52,761 nt of DNA. It comes from Alistipes sp. (GTDB taxonomy: Bacteria > Bacteroidota > Bacteroidia > Bacteroidales > Rikenellaceae). The stretch is from NCBI GenBank assembly GCA_017504485.1, contig JAFVRC010000021.1, forward strand, positions 1 through 52,761, written 5' to 3'. The stretch's first letter is position 1. Each line of letters opens with the position of its first letter. A program made the translations under genes and the position numbers. Below, piece after piece: positions 37,609-46,624 of this stretch. Below the pieces are notes generated by a model that ran no database searches, was not told the DNA's origin, and saw only the letters and a program-made list of their open reading frames with translations.

Positions 37609-40122
37609 GTGAGCGCAGGATTTACATACCCCGATAATTTCGAGGCGAAGATAGGTTTCGATATCATCCGCCGGCAGTGCTCGTCGCTCTGCACAATGCA
37701 GCACGCACGCGACATCCTTGCAGCCGAGGGCTTCAGTTCCTCGTTTGCCGAGGTGGAGCGTCGCCAATCTCTCGCCGAGGAGATGCGACAGATACTTATC
37801 TCGGAGCCAAACGTGCCGCACGAGGAGTTCTTCGACATCGCACACTTGGTTGACAAGGTGCGCATCGAGGGCACTTTTCTCGACGTGTCTGAAGCTGTGT
37901 GCCTCGGTGCCACACTCGGCTCGGCAAACGATATGATAGAGTTTGTGCACTCTCGCAATGCTGGGCTCTATCCCCGCATCACAGCACTGACTGAGGGTGT
38001 ATCCTCGCTATCGCATATCATAACAGAGTTGCGCCGCATAATCGACGAGCAGGGCGGCGTGCGCGACAATGCCTCGCCCGAACTCGCCGAGATACGCAGC
38101 GAGATACGCCGTCACGAGGGGCAGGTATCGAAACGCCTGCAGACCGTTCTCAACTCGGCCAAGAGTGCCGGTATCGTGGAGAGCGATGCCTCGATATCTA
38201 TCCGCGAGGGGCGCGCCGTGATTCCCGTCACGGCTTCGAACAAGCGTAAGCTGCAAGGTTTTATCCACGATGAGTCGGCCACGGGCAAGACATTCTATAT
38301 CGAGCCGGTTGAGGTTGTCGAACTTAACAACCGCCTGCGCGAGTTGGAGTATGCCGAGCGACGCGAAGTGGTGCGCATACTCACGGCCTTCACCGATATG
38401 GTGCGCCTTGATATCGACGAGGTGTCACGCATCGAGGAGTATATTGCCAATATCGATACCCTGCGTGCCAAAGCTCGTTGGGCCTTGGAGAACAACGCGG
38501 CAAAACCTATCGCCAACACCGAGGGGCGACTCGCGCTCCACAATGCGCGTCATCCGCTATTGGCGCAGGCTCTGCGGCGCAACAACCGCCCCGTCATTCC
38601 GCTCGATGCCGAGCTCGATACCGAGCACCGCATACTCGTCATCTCGGGCCCGAATGCAGGAGGCAAATCGGTATGTTTAAAGACCATCGGGCTGTTGCAA
38701 TACATGTTTCAGTGCGGAATGCCCGTCACCGCCGCCGAGAGTAGCGAGCTGCCTCTCTTCGGCAAGATGTATATCGACATCGGCGATGAGCAGTCTATCG
38801 ACAACGACCTCTCGACCTACTCGTCGCACCTTATCAATATGAAGAGTATGGTGGCAGGGGCCGATGAGTGCACGATGATTCTTATCGACGAGTTCGGTAC
38901 GGGCACCGAGCCGATGATGGGAGCAGCCATTGCCGAGGCCATCCTCGAGCGACTTGTCGAGCGGCGATGCTACGGCGTAATCACCACCCACTACTCCAAC
39001 ATCAAATATTATGCGGCCGAGACCGAGGGTATCCGCAACGGTGCGATGATGTTCGACGTGCAAAATATACGGCCTCTGTTCCGCCTCGAAACGGGCAAGC
39101 CGGGAAGCTCGTTCGCCGTGGAGATAGCCCGCAAGATAGGACTTCCGGAAGATATTATTGCCGCCGCGAAGGAGAAGGTAGGCAGCGACCATATAGACCT
39201 CGAGAAGCAGCTGCGCGACATTGCACGCGACAAGCACTATTGGGAGCGCAAGCGCGAGCGCATACGCCAAACCGACCGCAAGGTCGAGGAGCTGGAGCAG
39301 AGCTACCACGAACAACTATCGAAGATACGCGAGGAGCGCAACAAGATACTGCGCGAGGCGAAAGAGCAGGCGCGTGAGCTTATCGCCGAGGCCAATCGTC
39401 AGATAGAATCGACCATCAAGAGCATACGCGAGGCTCAGGCCGAGAAGGAGCAGACACGCCTCGTACGGCAGCAATTCAACACCTTCCGCGAGCAGGTCGA
39501 GGAAGATGTGGCGTTGCGGGCCGCACGCGACGAGCAGCTTGAACGCGAGATGGCCAAGCTCGAGCGACGCAAGCAGCGACGCGCCGAGCGCAAGGATAGT
39601 CCCAAACCGCAGAGTGCAGAGACTGACAACAATGCACCCAAGTTATTACCCGTTATCGAGGGTGCGAAGGTGCGCCTTATGGGTCAGAACGGCGTGGGTG
39701 TCGTACAGTCGCTGCGCGGCAAAAAGGCGCAGGTCGCCTTCGGGCAGATACTCACGACGGTCGATACGGCTCGCCTCGAGGTTATATCGACGGCCGAGTA
39801 CAAACGACTCACACGCCCCGACACACCGCGCACCGTCATTTCGTCGGAGATTTCGGAGCGGCGACTCAACTTCCGCTCCTCGATAGATATACGCGGCGAG
39901 CGCGTGGCGGCAGCCCTCGAAAAGGTGGAGGCACTTATCGACGATGCACTGATGGTTGGCATAGGCTCGGTGACGATACTCCACGGCAAGGGCACCGGAG
40001 CGTTGAAGGAGGAGGTGCGTCGCTACCTACGCACGATACCCGAGGTAGAGAGTGCCGTAGATGACCATCCGGACCGCGGAGGCTCGGGCATCACGGTCGT
40101 AACATTCAAAAACCTAATATAG
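37609..40122 (+). CDS. mutS2: Endonuclease MutS2
   Basis: About 837 residues. There is no ATG at the 5' end. I choose the GTG at 37609, seven codons before YPDNFEAKIGFD where relatives begin; a TTG at 37558 would add 17 residues. The core, MutS-like lever and clamp helices precede the ATPase with the Walker A GPNAGGKSV, Walker B ILIDEFGTGTEP and the ITTHYSNIKYYA block. A long charged coiled coil follows, then a KOW-like stretch (GAKVRLMGQNGVGVVQS) and a C-terminal Smr nuclease domain (SIDIRGER, HGKGTGAL). MutS2 proteins act on stalled or collided ribosomes or on recombination intermediates. murF-alr begins 1 base after its stop. Confidence 0.93.
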   Translation: MSAGFTYPDNFEAKIGFDIIRRQCSSLCTMQHARDILAAEGFSSSFAEVERRQSLAEEMRQILISEPNVPHEEFFDIAHLVDKVRIEGTFLDVSEAVCLGATLGSANDMIEFVHSRNAGLYPRITALTEGVSSLSHIITELRRIIDEQGGVRDNASPELAEIRSEIRRHEGQVSKRLQTVLNSAKSAGIVESDASISIREGRAVIPVTASNKRKLQGFIHDESATGKTFYIEPVEVVELNNRLRELEYAERREVVRILTAFTDMVRLDIDEVSRIEEYIANIDTLRAKARWALENNAAKPIANTEGRLALHNARHPLLAQALRRNNRPVIPLDAELDTEHRILVISGPNAGGKSVCLKTIGLLQYMFQCGMPVTAAESSELPLFGKMYIDIGDEQSIDNDLSTYSSHLINMKSMVAGADECTMILIDEFGTGTEPMMGAAIAEAILERLVERRCYGVITTHYSNIKYYAAETEGIRNGAMMFDVQNIRPLFRLETGKPGSSFAVEIARKIGLPEDIIAAAKEKVGSDHIDLEKQLRDIARDKHYWERKRERIRQTDRKVEELEQSYHEQLSKIREERNKILREAKEQARELIAEANRQIESTIKSIREAQAEKEQTRLVRQQFNTFREQVEEDVALRAARDEQLEREMAKLERRKQRRAERKDSPKPQSAETDNNAPKLLPVIEGAKVRLMGQNGVGVVQSLRGKKAQVAFGQILTTVDTARLEVISTAEYKRLTRPDTPRTVISSEISERRLNFRSSIDIRGERVAAALEKVEALIDDALMVGIGSVTILHGKGTGALKEEVRRYLRTIPEVESAVDDHPDRGGSGITVVTFKNLI

Positions 40123-40123
40123 T

Positions 40124-42481
40124 ATGAACTACACTCTTTCGGATATAGCGAAGATCTGCCACGCAAGACTCGTGGGTACGGATATGGCTGTCGAGACTAT
40201 TGTGACCGACAGTCGCAGCTTCGCGGCCGATGCATCGGCTCTCTTCGTGGCGATGCATGGGGTAAATCACGATGCACACGACTATATCGAGGATATGGTA
40301 GAGCGCGGCATTCGAGCCTTTATGGTGGAGCGCGAGGTTGAGCTGCCCGAGGGTTGCGGTGCCGTGGTTGTTGCCAACGCCCTTACTGCACTGCAAGAGC
40401 TCGCCACGCACCACCGCACGCACTATCACGGCACGGTTGTCGGCATAACCGGCTCGAATGGCAAGACCACAATCAAGGAGTGGATTGCCCAAACAGCACC
40501 GCGCAATGCCAAGCTGTACCGCTCGCCACGCAGCTACAATTCGCAGCTCGGCGTAGCGCTCTCGCTGCTTATGCTCGACGAGAGTAGCGACACGGCCATT
40601 ATCGAGGCCGGCATATCGCAGCGCGGCGAGATGGAGCGACTCTACAAGATGATACGCCCCGACGTGGTGATATTCTCCTCGATAGGCGATGCACATCAGG
40701 AGGGGTTCGGCTCATTCGAGGAGAAGATGGACGAAAAGCTCATTCTGGCAACAACAGCCGCCGATATAATATACCACTCGGACTATGCAGAGCTCGCCTC
40801 GCTTATTGAGAAGCGATTTGCGAACCGCAACCTCATAGATGCTTCGGCCAAACAGGCCGGCAACTTTACGGATATCGCCTCGAAGCGTAATGCGGCAATC
40901 GTAGCCTCATTTGCCGAGTTGATGGGGTACCCTACGCCCGACTTCTCGACCATCACACCGCTAGCGATGCGCCTCGAGGTGAAGCAGGGAGTAGAAGATT
41001 CGCTGATTATCAACGACTCGTACAGTGCCGACCTCGACTCGCTCGCCATTGCGCTTGATGCACTTCGCTCGATTGCAGGCGACCGTAAGAGGGTTGTCAT
41101 ACTCTCCGACATTCTGCAAAGCGGGCTCAACGAACTGGAGCTTTACGGCCGCATTGCTGCGCTGGTAGCCAAGGCCGACATCGACCGCCTGATAGGTATC
41201 GGCGAGGCATTCTCGCACTCGGCAGTACTCTTTGGCGAGAAATTCAGCCACTATGCGAGCGTAGAGCAGGCGTTAGGAAATATAGGCCCGGCCGATATTG
41301 CCGGCTGCGCAGTGCTAATAAAAGGCAACCGACAGAGCCGCGTAGAGCGCATATCGCACCGCCTCGAACTGCGCAGTCACACAACCATCCTGGAGGACAA
41401 TCTGCAAGCTATGGCTCGCAATATTAGCTACTTCCGCAAGATGTTGAACCCCGATGTGGCATTGATGGCGATGGTCAAGGCTTCTGGCTATGGTGCAGGC
41501 GACACAGAGGTGGCGCAACTGCTGCAAAAGCAGGGCGTAAAGTACCTTGCCGTAGCCTTTGCCGACGAAGGCATTCTCTTGCGCAACGAGGGTATCACGA
41601 TGCCTATCGTGGTACTCAATGCCGATGATGCGAGCTTCGACACGATGGTTGCCCACCATCTCGAGCCGGAGATATACTCGCTACGCTCGCTCGAAGCCTT
41701 TGCACGCTGCGTGGAGAGCAGCGGGGCCGGCCGCTACCCTATTCATCTGAAGATCGATAGCGGAATGCACCGACTCGGATTTGAGAATGGACAACTCGAC
41801 GAGTTGTGCGCCTCGCTCGATAGGCTGAATGGCTCGGTGCGCGTAGCCTCGATTTTCACCCATCTGTGCGTGGCAGATGACGCCTCGCAGGATGACTTCA
41901 CTCGCCACCAAATCAACTGCTTCGACCGCATAAGTCGCCATATAGCCGAGCACCTATCGTACAAGGTGTTGCGACATGCCGCCGCCTCGGCTGCCATTGT
42001 CCGTTTTCCGGAGGCGCAATTCGACATGTGTCGCCTCGGCCTCGGAATGTACGGCTTTGGCTACACACACAACGACGCACTCGAGCCCGTATCTACCCTG
42101 CGCACACGCATCGTGCAGATACGCTCGCTCGACGAGGGTGCGACGGTAGGCTACGGCCGTAACGGCAAGATTATGCGGCCAAGTCGCATAGCAACCATCC
42201 CCGTAGGATATGCCGACGGACTAAACCGCCGCCTCGGCAACGGAGCATGGAGCATGGTAGTCGGAGGCTGTAAAACTCCAACCGTGGGAAATATATGTAT
42301 GGATAGCTGCATGATTGACATCACGGGCATCGATGGTATTGAGGAGGGCGACGAGGTGACAATCTTCTCGGCTCTGCGTGGCAATACAGCCGAAGATATG
42401 GCAGCCGTGCTCGGCACCATCCCTTATGAGGTGCTGACGTCGGTATCGAAGCGCGTGAAGAGAATATATGTGGAGGAGTAA
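40124..42481 (+). CDS. murF-alr: Fused UDP-MurNAc-tripeptide D-Ala-D-Ala ligase / alanine racemase
   Basis: 785 residues, a two-enzyme fusion known in Bacteroidota. The first about 420 residues are MurF, with the nucleotide site GITGSNGKTTIKE and NDSYSADLDSLAIAL; it adds D-Ala-D-Ala to the peptidoglycan precursor. The rest is alanine racemase, with the PLP Lys452 in MAMVKASGYGAGD, HLKIDSGMHRLGF, and the C-terminal catalytic region (VGYGRNGKIM, ATIPVGYADGLNRRL). The racemase supplies D-Ala for the ligase step. Both parts are cytoplasmic. The ATG follows the mutS2 stop by one base, so translation is coupled. Confidence 0.96.
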   Translation: MNYTLSDIAKICHARLVGTDMAVETIVTDSRSFAADASALFVAMHGVNHDAHDYIEDMVERGIRAFMVEREVELPEGCGAVVVANALTALQELATHHRTHYHGTVVGITGSNGKTTIKEWIAQTAPRNAKLYRSPRSYNSQLGVALSLLMLDESSDTAIIEAGISQRGEMERLYKMIRPDVVIFSSIGDAHQEGFGSFEEKMDEKLILATTAADIIYHSDYAELASLIEKRFANRNLIDASAKQAGNFTDIASKRNAAIVASFAELMGYPTPDFSTITPLAMRLEVKQGVEDSLIINDSYSADLDSLAIALDALRSIAGDRKRVVILSDILQSGLNELELYGRIAALVAKADIDRLIGIGEAFSHSAVLFGEKFSHYASVEQALGNIGPADIAGCAVLIKGNRQSRVERISHRLELRSHTTILEDNLQAMARNISYFRKMLNPDVALMAMVKASGYGAGDTEVAQLLQKQGVKYLAVAFADEGILLRNEGITMPIVVLNADDASFDTMVAHHLEPEIYSLRSLEAFARCVESSGAGRYPIHLKIDSGMHRLGFENGQLDELCASLDRLNGSVRVASIFTHLCVADDASQDDFTRHQINCFDRISRHIAEHLSYKVLRHAAASAAIVRFPEAQFDMCRLGLGMYGFGYTHNDALEPVSTLRTRIVQIRSLDEGATVGYGRNGKIMRPSRIATIPVGYADGLNRRLGNGAWSMVVGGCKTPTVGNICMDSCMIDITGIDGIEEGDEVTIFSALRGNTAEDMAAVLGTIPYEVLTSVSKRVKRIYVEE

Positions 42482-42485
42482 TGCT

Positions 42486-43199
42486 ATGAAAGGAACACTA
42501 TACCTTATACCCTGCCCCATCGCCGAGGAGACTCTGCCCTATGATGTGACTCCCGAGGCAAATCGGGCTATCATCGACTCGCTCGACTACTTCATTGTCG
42601 AGAATACGCGCTCGGCACGTCGCTTCCTCGCGAAGGCCGGTATATCGAGGCGCATCGACGACCTCGAGTTTGTCGAGCTCAACGAGCACTCCGTAGCCGG
42701 TCGTGACATCGAGCGTATGGTGGCTCCGATTATGGAGGGACGCTCGGCAGGTGTCATCTCGGAGGCGGGAGTGCCGGCCGTTGCCGACCCCGGGCAACTC
42801 GTCGTCGAGTTGTGCCACCGTCGCGGCATTCGCGTAGTGCCACTCGTCGGACCATCGTCTATCATCATGGCCGTGATGGCCTCAGGGCTCAGCGGACAAT
42901 CATTTGCCTTCAATGGCTACCTGCCCATCAAAGAGCCCGAGCGGTCACGCACCATAAAGCGGCTCGAGGCACGCTCGAAGGCCGAGCAACAGTCGCAAGC
43001 CTTTATCGAGGCACCCTATCGCAATGCGAAGCTCGCCGAGCAACTCGTGCGCACCTGTGCCCCGACAACACGCCTCTGCATCGCCTGCAACCTCACCTCG
43101 CCATCCGAGTATATCCGCACACGCACATGCGCCGAGTGGCTCAAAGAGGGGCTGCCCGACATTCAGAAGCGACCCGCGATATTTATAGTGCAAGGATAA
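42486..43199 (+). CDS. SAM-dependent methyltransferase, RsmI/tetrapyrrole-methylase family
   Basis: 237 residues from the ATG at 42486, four bases after murF-alr; a start at 42468 would overlap it. The family signatures are LYLIPCPIAEE, FIVENTRSARRFL, GVISEAGVPAVADPG and VVPLVGPSSIIMAVMASGLSGQ. RsmI methylates the ribose of C1402 in 16S rRNA. This protein is the divergent Bacteroidota paralogue type (the second Gly-rich motif reads YLIPCPIAEE rather than YVVATPIGN), so its target may differ. It is cytoplasmic. A 16-bp perfect hairpin follows its stop. Confidence 0.85.
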   Translation: MKGTLYLIPCPIAEETLPYDVTPEANRAIIDSLDYFIVENTRSARRFLAKAGISRRIDDLEFVELNEHSVAGRDIERMVAPIMEGRSAGVISEAGVPAVADPGQLVVELCHRRGIRVVPLVGPSSIIMAVMASGLSGQSFAFNGYLPIKEPERSRTIKRLEARSKAEQQSQAFIEAPYRNAKLAEQLVRTCAPTTRLCIACNLTSPSEYIRTRTCAEWLKEGLPDIQKRPAIFIVQG

Positions 43200-43200
43200 A

Positions 43201-43236
43201 CAAAAGATGCGATGGAATTGTCCATCGCATCTTTTG
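43201..43236. terminator. Bidirectional terminator between the methyltransferase and aspS
   Basis: CAAAAGATGCGATGGA (43201-43216) pairs perfectly over 16 bases with TCCATCGCATCTTTTG (43221-43236) around the loop ATTG. A-run and T-run flank both ends, so it can terminate both convergent genes. Confidence 0.9.
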
Positions 43237-43254
43237 TTTACAATCTTCAAACCT

Positions 43255-45009
43255 TTACTTCTCGAACGGAACGAGCGAGAGATAGAGCTCTTCGAGCTGT
43301 GCGGGGTCTATCTGCGATGGGCCGTCGAGCATCACATCGCGACCGGCATTGTTCTTCGGGAAGGCGATGAAGTCGCGAATAGATTCCACGCCGCCGAAGA
43401 GCGAACAGAGACGGTCGAAACCGAAGGCGAGGCCTCCGTGTGGCGGTGCGCCAAACTTGAAGGCGTTGATGAGGAAGCCGAACTGCTCCTCGGCCTTCTC
43501 CGGCGTGAAGCCGAGGCACTTGAAGATGAGCGATTGGAGTTTCGGGTCGTGGATACGAATCGAACCACCACCGACCTCGACACCGTTGCAAACAAAGTCG
43601 TAGGCATTAGCACGCACACGTGCAGGGTCGCTCTCGAGGTACTCTACGTCCTCTGCCTTTGGCGAGGTGAATGGGTGGTGCATAGCGTAGAAACGCTCGG
43701 TCTCCTCATCCCACTCGAACATCGGGAAGTCGATAACCCACAGCGGTGCAAACTTCTTCGGATCGCGCAGGCCCAAACGCTCGGCAACCTCCAAACGAAG
43801 TGCACAAAGTTGCGTAAGAGCCTTATACTTCTTGCCACATAGAATGAGGCAGAGGTCGCCTGCCTTCGCGCCCAGACGCTCGGCGATGGCCTGCAACTCC
43901 TCGGGCGAGAAGAACTTGTCGATAGACGACTTTATGCCACCCTCCTCAACGCGAATCCACACAAGGCCCTTGGCGCCCACCTGTGGTCGCTTGACGAAGT
44001 CCGTGAGGGCATCTATCTGCTTGCGTGTATAGGCTGCGCAGCCCGTAGCAGCGAAGCCGACAACGTACTCCGCATCATCGAATACCGAGAACGAGTGGCC
44101 GTGTGCCAAGTCGGTAATATCCGAGAACTCCATACCGAAGCGCACGTCCGGCTTATCCGAGCCGTACTTCTCCATCGCCTCGCTCCACGGCATACGGCGG
44201 AATGGCTCCGAGAACTCGACACCCAAGACACTCTTGAACATATGCTTGGCCTAACGCTCGAAGATTTCGAGTACATCCTCCTGATGAATGAAGGCCATCT
44301 CGCAGTCTATCTGCGTGAACTCCGGCTGACGGTCGGCACGCAAATCCTCGTCGCGGAAGCAACGCACAATCTGGAAGTAGCGGTCGTAGCCCGCAACCAT
44401 CAAGAGCTGCTTCAACGTCTGCGGCGACTGCGGCAGAGCGTAGAACTCGTTAGGATTCATACGTGAAGGCACTACGAAGTCGCGTGCGCCTTCGGGTGTA
44501 GATTTAATGAGGTACGGAGTCTCAATCTCCAAGAAGCCCTCCGAGTCGAGGAAACGGCGAATCTCTTGCGCCATCTTGTGACGCAGAATCATATTGCGCT
44601 GCAATGGTGGGCGGCGCAGGTCGAGATAGCGGTACTTCATACGAAGGTCATCGCCGCCGTCCGAGTGCTCCTCGATGGTGAATGGAGGCAGTACGGCCTC
44701 GTTGAGAATATTGATGCTCTCGGCCACAACCTCCACTTCGCCTGTAGGCATCTTCGGGTTCTTCGACTCACGCTCGATGACGCGGCCCGTCACCTGCACA
44801 ACAAACTCGCGGCCGAGCTTCGCAGCCGCCGCCTTGGTAGCCTCGTCCGAGTGCTCCTCAACGACAATCTGCGTGATGCCGTAGCGGTCGCGCAGGTCGA
44901 TAAAAGTCATTGCACCGAGGTTGCGCACCTTCTGCACCCAACCGGCCAATGTCACTGTCTGTCCGACATTTGTGGCACGCAATTCGCCACATGTATTACT
45001 TCTGTACAT
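43255..45009 (-). pseudogene. aspS: Aspartyl-tRNA synthetase interrupted by an in-frame TAG
   Basis: From the ATG at 45009 (MYRSNTCGE) to the stop at 43255 there are 584 codons, the normal bacterial AspRS length, but codon 253 is TAG (44251-44253). The N-terminal part holds the OB-fold anticodon domain ([23 protein letters not shown]) and class II motif 2 ([20 protein letters not shown]). After the stop the frame continues at once with [17 protein letters not shown] and ends with motif 3 ([14 protein letters not shown]). Everything else is conserved, with no frameshift or gap. AspRS is essential, and no second copy lies in this window. A sequencing or assembly error, a strain-specific mutation with suppression, or readthrough are all possible. 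Neither half alone should work. Confidence 0.85.
44251..44253 (-). other. In-frame amber codon in aspS
   Basis: CTA on the plus strand, TAG in the aspS frame, directly after ...VLEIFER and before AKHMF. A single base change would restore Leu (TTG), Trp (TGG), Gln (CAG), Lys (AAG), Glu (GAG), Ser (TCG) or Tyr. Related proteins have Met or a similar residue around here (FEGMAKHLF in Bacteroides as I recall). Confidence 0.9.
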
Positions 45010-45030
45010 AGTTTTGTATAATGTTTTTTG

Positions 45031-45061
45031 TATCTTTGTCGCCAAATAACTCACAAAGTTA
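45031..45061. promoter_or_regulatory. Face-to-face -7 boxes of tadA (+) and aspS (-)
   Basis: TATCTTTG at 45031-45038 on the plus strand would start tadA transcription near 45045. TAACTTTG at 45061-45054 on the minus strand would start aspS near 45047. Each polymerase would cross the other's box. Neither has an exact TTTG at the -33 position. The tadA box is the closer match to those seen elsewhere in the window. Confidence 0.5.
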
Positions 45062-45070
45062 CGAAAAATT

Positions 45071-45517
45071 ATGGAAGTAAATCGCGAAATCGACGAAAAA
45101 TATATGCGAATGGCTCTCGAAGAGGCAAAACTTGCCCTCGAAGCCGATGAAGTACCCATTGGTGCCGTCATCGTGGCGGATGGTCGCATCGTGGGGCGCG
45201 GGCACAATTTGGTCGAGACGCTAATTGACGTGACGGCCCACGCCGAAATTCAGGCGATAACCGCCGCCTCGGCAACCCTCGGGGGCAAGTACCTCAACGA
45301 ATGTACGCTCTATGTGACGGTCGAGCCTTGCGTGATGTGTGCCGGTGCGCTGGCGTGGAGCCAAATAGGCCGTGTGGTCTATGGTGCGGCCGACGAGAAG
45401 CGCGGTTTTGCACGTCTTGAAGGCAATATTCTGCATCCGCGCACCGTTCTGTCATCGGGAGTGTTGGCCGACGAATGCGAGAGTATGATGAAGGATTTTT
45501 TTGCAAAATTACGATAG
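45071..45517 (+). CDS. tadA: tRNA adenosine(34) deaminase-type nucleoside deaminase
   Basis: 148 residues. The cytidine-deaminase fold has its zinc ligands in HAE (residues 57-59, with the catalytic Glu59) and PCVMC (86-90). The sequence [22 protein letters not shown] and [10 protein letters not shown] fit TadA, which converts the wobble adenosine of tRNA-Arg to inosine, though guanine deaminase-like relatives share most motifs. It is cytoplasmic. It is divergent from aspS, another tRNA gene function. Confidence 0.85.
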   Translation: MEVNREIDEKYMRMALEEAKLALEADEVPIGAVIVADGRIVGRGHNLVETLIDVTAHAEIQAITAASATLGGKYLNECTLYVTVEPCVMCAGALAWSQIGRVVYGAADEKRGFARLEGNILHPRTVLSSGVLADECESMMKDFFAKLR

Positions 45518-45531
45518 GTTGACTATCTTTG
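45500..45531 (+). promoter_or_regulatory. Promoter of the TPR protein gene
   Basis: TTTG (45500-45503), 20 bases, then TATCTTTG (45524-45531): a perfect Bacteroidota promoter. It overlaps the end of tadA. Transcription should start near 45538, about 43 bases before the ATG. Confidence 0.8.
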
Positions 45532-45580
45532 CCCGATTAAGTGCGATTTTTTAACTTAAACAAAATAAAAAACTACCACT

Positions 45581-46552
45581 ATGAAAAAGTTACTTTTGAT
45601 GGCCGTGGCGCTCCTTACATTCGGCGCAGCAACGGCACAGAGCGAGGTTATCGCCAAGTACAACGAGGCTGCTACCGCCATGCAGAGCAAGAATTTTGCA
45701 GGCGCAGCACAGCTCTTCGAGCAGGTTATCGACAAGGGTGTAGATTCGGAGGACCCAAAGGTTTTGAGCTGCGTTACCACCGCGAAGAAGTATCTTCCGG
45801 TATGCTACCAGCGCGTAGGTATTGCCGCCGCTTCGCAGAAGAACTTCCCGAAGGCTATCGAGCAGTTGCAGAAGGCTGCCGAGATTGCCGAGCTCTACGG
45901 CAACTCGACCGAGAAGAACAAGTCGAACACTATCCTCGCAAAGGTATATCAGGTGCAGGGCGGTGAGGCGTTCAACACCAAGGACTACAAGACGGCTGCC
46001 GAGGTATTTGCCAAGGGTTACGCCGCCAATCCGCGTAACACAGAGATGGCCCTCAACCTTGCGATGAGCTACTGCGAGTTGGGTGAGTTCCAGAAGGGAA
46101 TGGACATCTACGACAACATCTGCGCGATGAACGCCGAGAAGTATGCTGCCGCTATCGCCGTAGCCAAGGAGAAGAAGGCCCTCTACACCAACAACGAGGT
46201 GGCTCGCTTGCAGCAGGCCGGTGACCACGATGCCATTATCGCCATGGCCGAGAAGATGCTCGCCGCAGATCCAGCATCGGCCCTCGCCGAGAAGATTCGC
46301 TTGCAGGCTTACAGCAATAAGAAGGACTATGCGAAGGTTATCGCCCTCGGCGACACAGCTGCTCTTGCGCAGACGAGCGACGAGGACAAGAGCGCCGTTT
46401 ATTATATGATTGGTGCCGCCTACAACGCACAGTACAACGCCGGCGGCAACAAGAGCGCTGCGCTGCGCGACAAGGCTGTTGCCTATTTGCAGAAGGTTAC
46501 GGCAGGCGCCAATGTCGAGGCTGCGAAGGCTGCACTTGACGGCTTGAAGTAG
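45581..46552 (+). CDS. Exported tetratricopeptide-repeat protein
   Basis: 323 residues with a signal peptide (MKKLLLMAVALLTFGAATAQ), so periplasmic. The rest is helical with several TPR-like units, for example AKYNEAATAMQSKNFAGAAQLFEQVID, TKDYKTAAEVFAKGYAANPRN, NLAMSYCELGEFQKGMDIYDN and HDAIIAMAEKMLAADPASA. TPR arrays mediate protein contacts; no partner can be named. It has its own perfect promoter and a strong terminator, so it is a single-gene unit. Confidence 0.82.
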   Translation: MKKLLLMAVALLTFGAATAQSEVIAKYNEAATAMQSKNFAGAAQLFEQVIDKGVDSEDPKVLSCVTTAKKYLPVCYQRVGIAAASQKNFPKAIEQLQKAAEIAELYGNSTEKNKSNTILAKVYQVQGGEAFNTKDYKTAAEVFAKGYAANPRNTEMALNLAMSYCELGEFQKGMDIYDNICAMNAEKYAAAIAVAKEKKALYTNNEVARLQQAGDHDAIIAMAEKMLAADPASALAEKIRLQAYSNKKDYAKVIALGDTAALAQTSDEDKSAVYYMIGAAYNAQYNAGGNKSAALRDKAVAYLQKVTAGANVEAAKAALDGLK

Positions 46553-46571
46553 TCGGTCCTCTGCCGGATAA

Positions 46572-46609
46572 AAATATGCCCGACCGCGGTTTTGCGGTCG
46601 GGCATATTT
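46572..46609. terminator. Bidirectional terminator after the TPR gene
   Basis: AAATATGCCCGACCGC (46572-46587) pairs perfectly over 16 bases with GCGGTCGGGCATATTT (46594-46609), loop GGTTTT. It lies between convergent stops at 46552 and 46625. Confidence 0.9.
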
Positions 46610-46624
46610 CGTTATCAGCCTCGA

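Noticed and set aside
43255-45009. aspS as a natural two-subunit enzyme made from two adjacent genes.
   Set aside because: The break lies inside the class II catalytic domain, between motifs 2 and 3, and the second half has no start context of its own (its first ATG, in AKHM, is conserved internal sequence).
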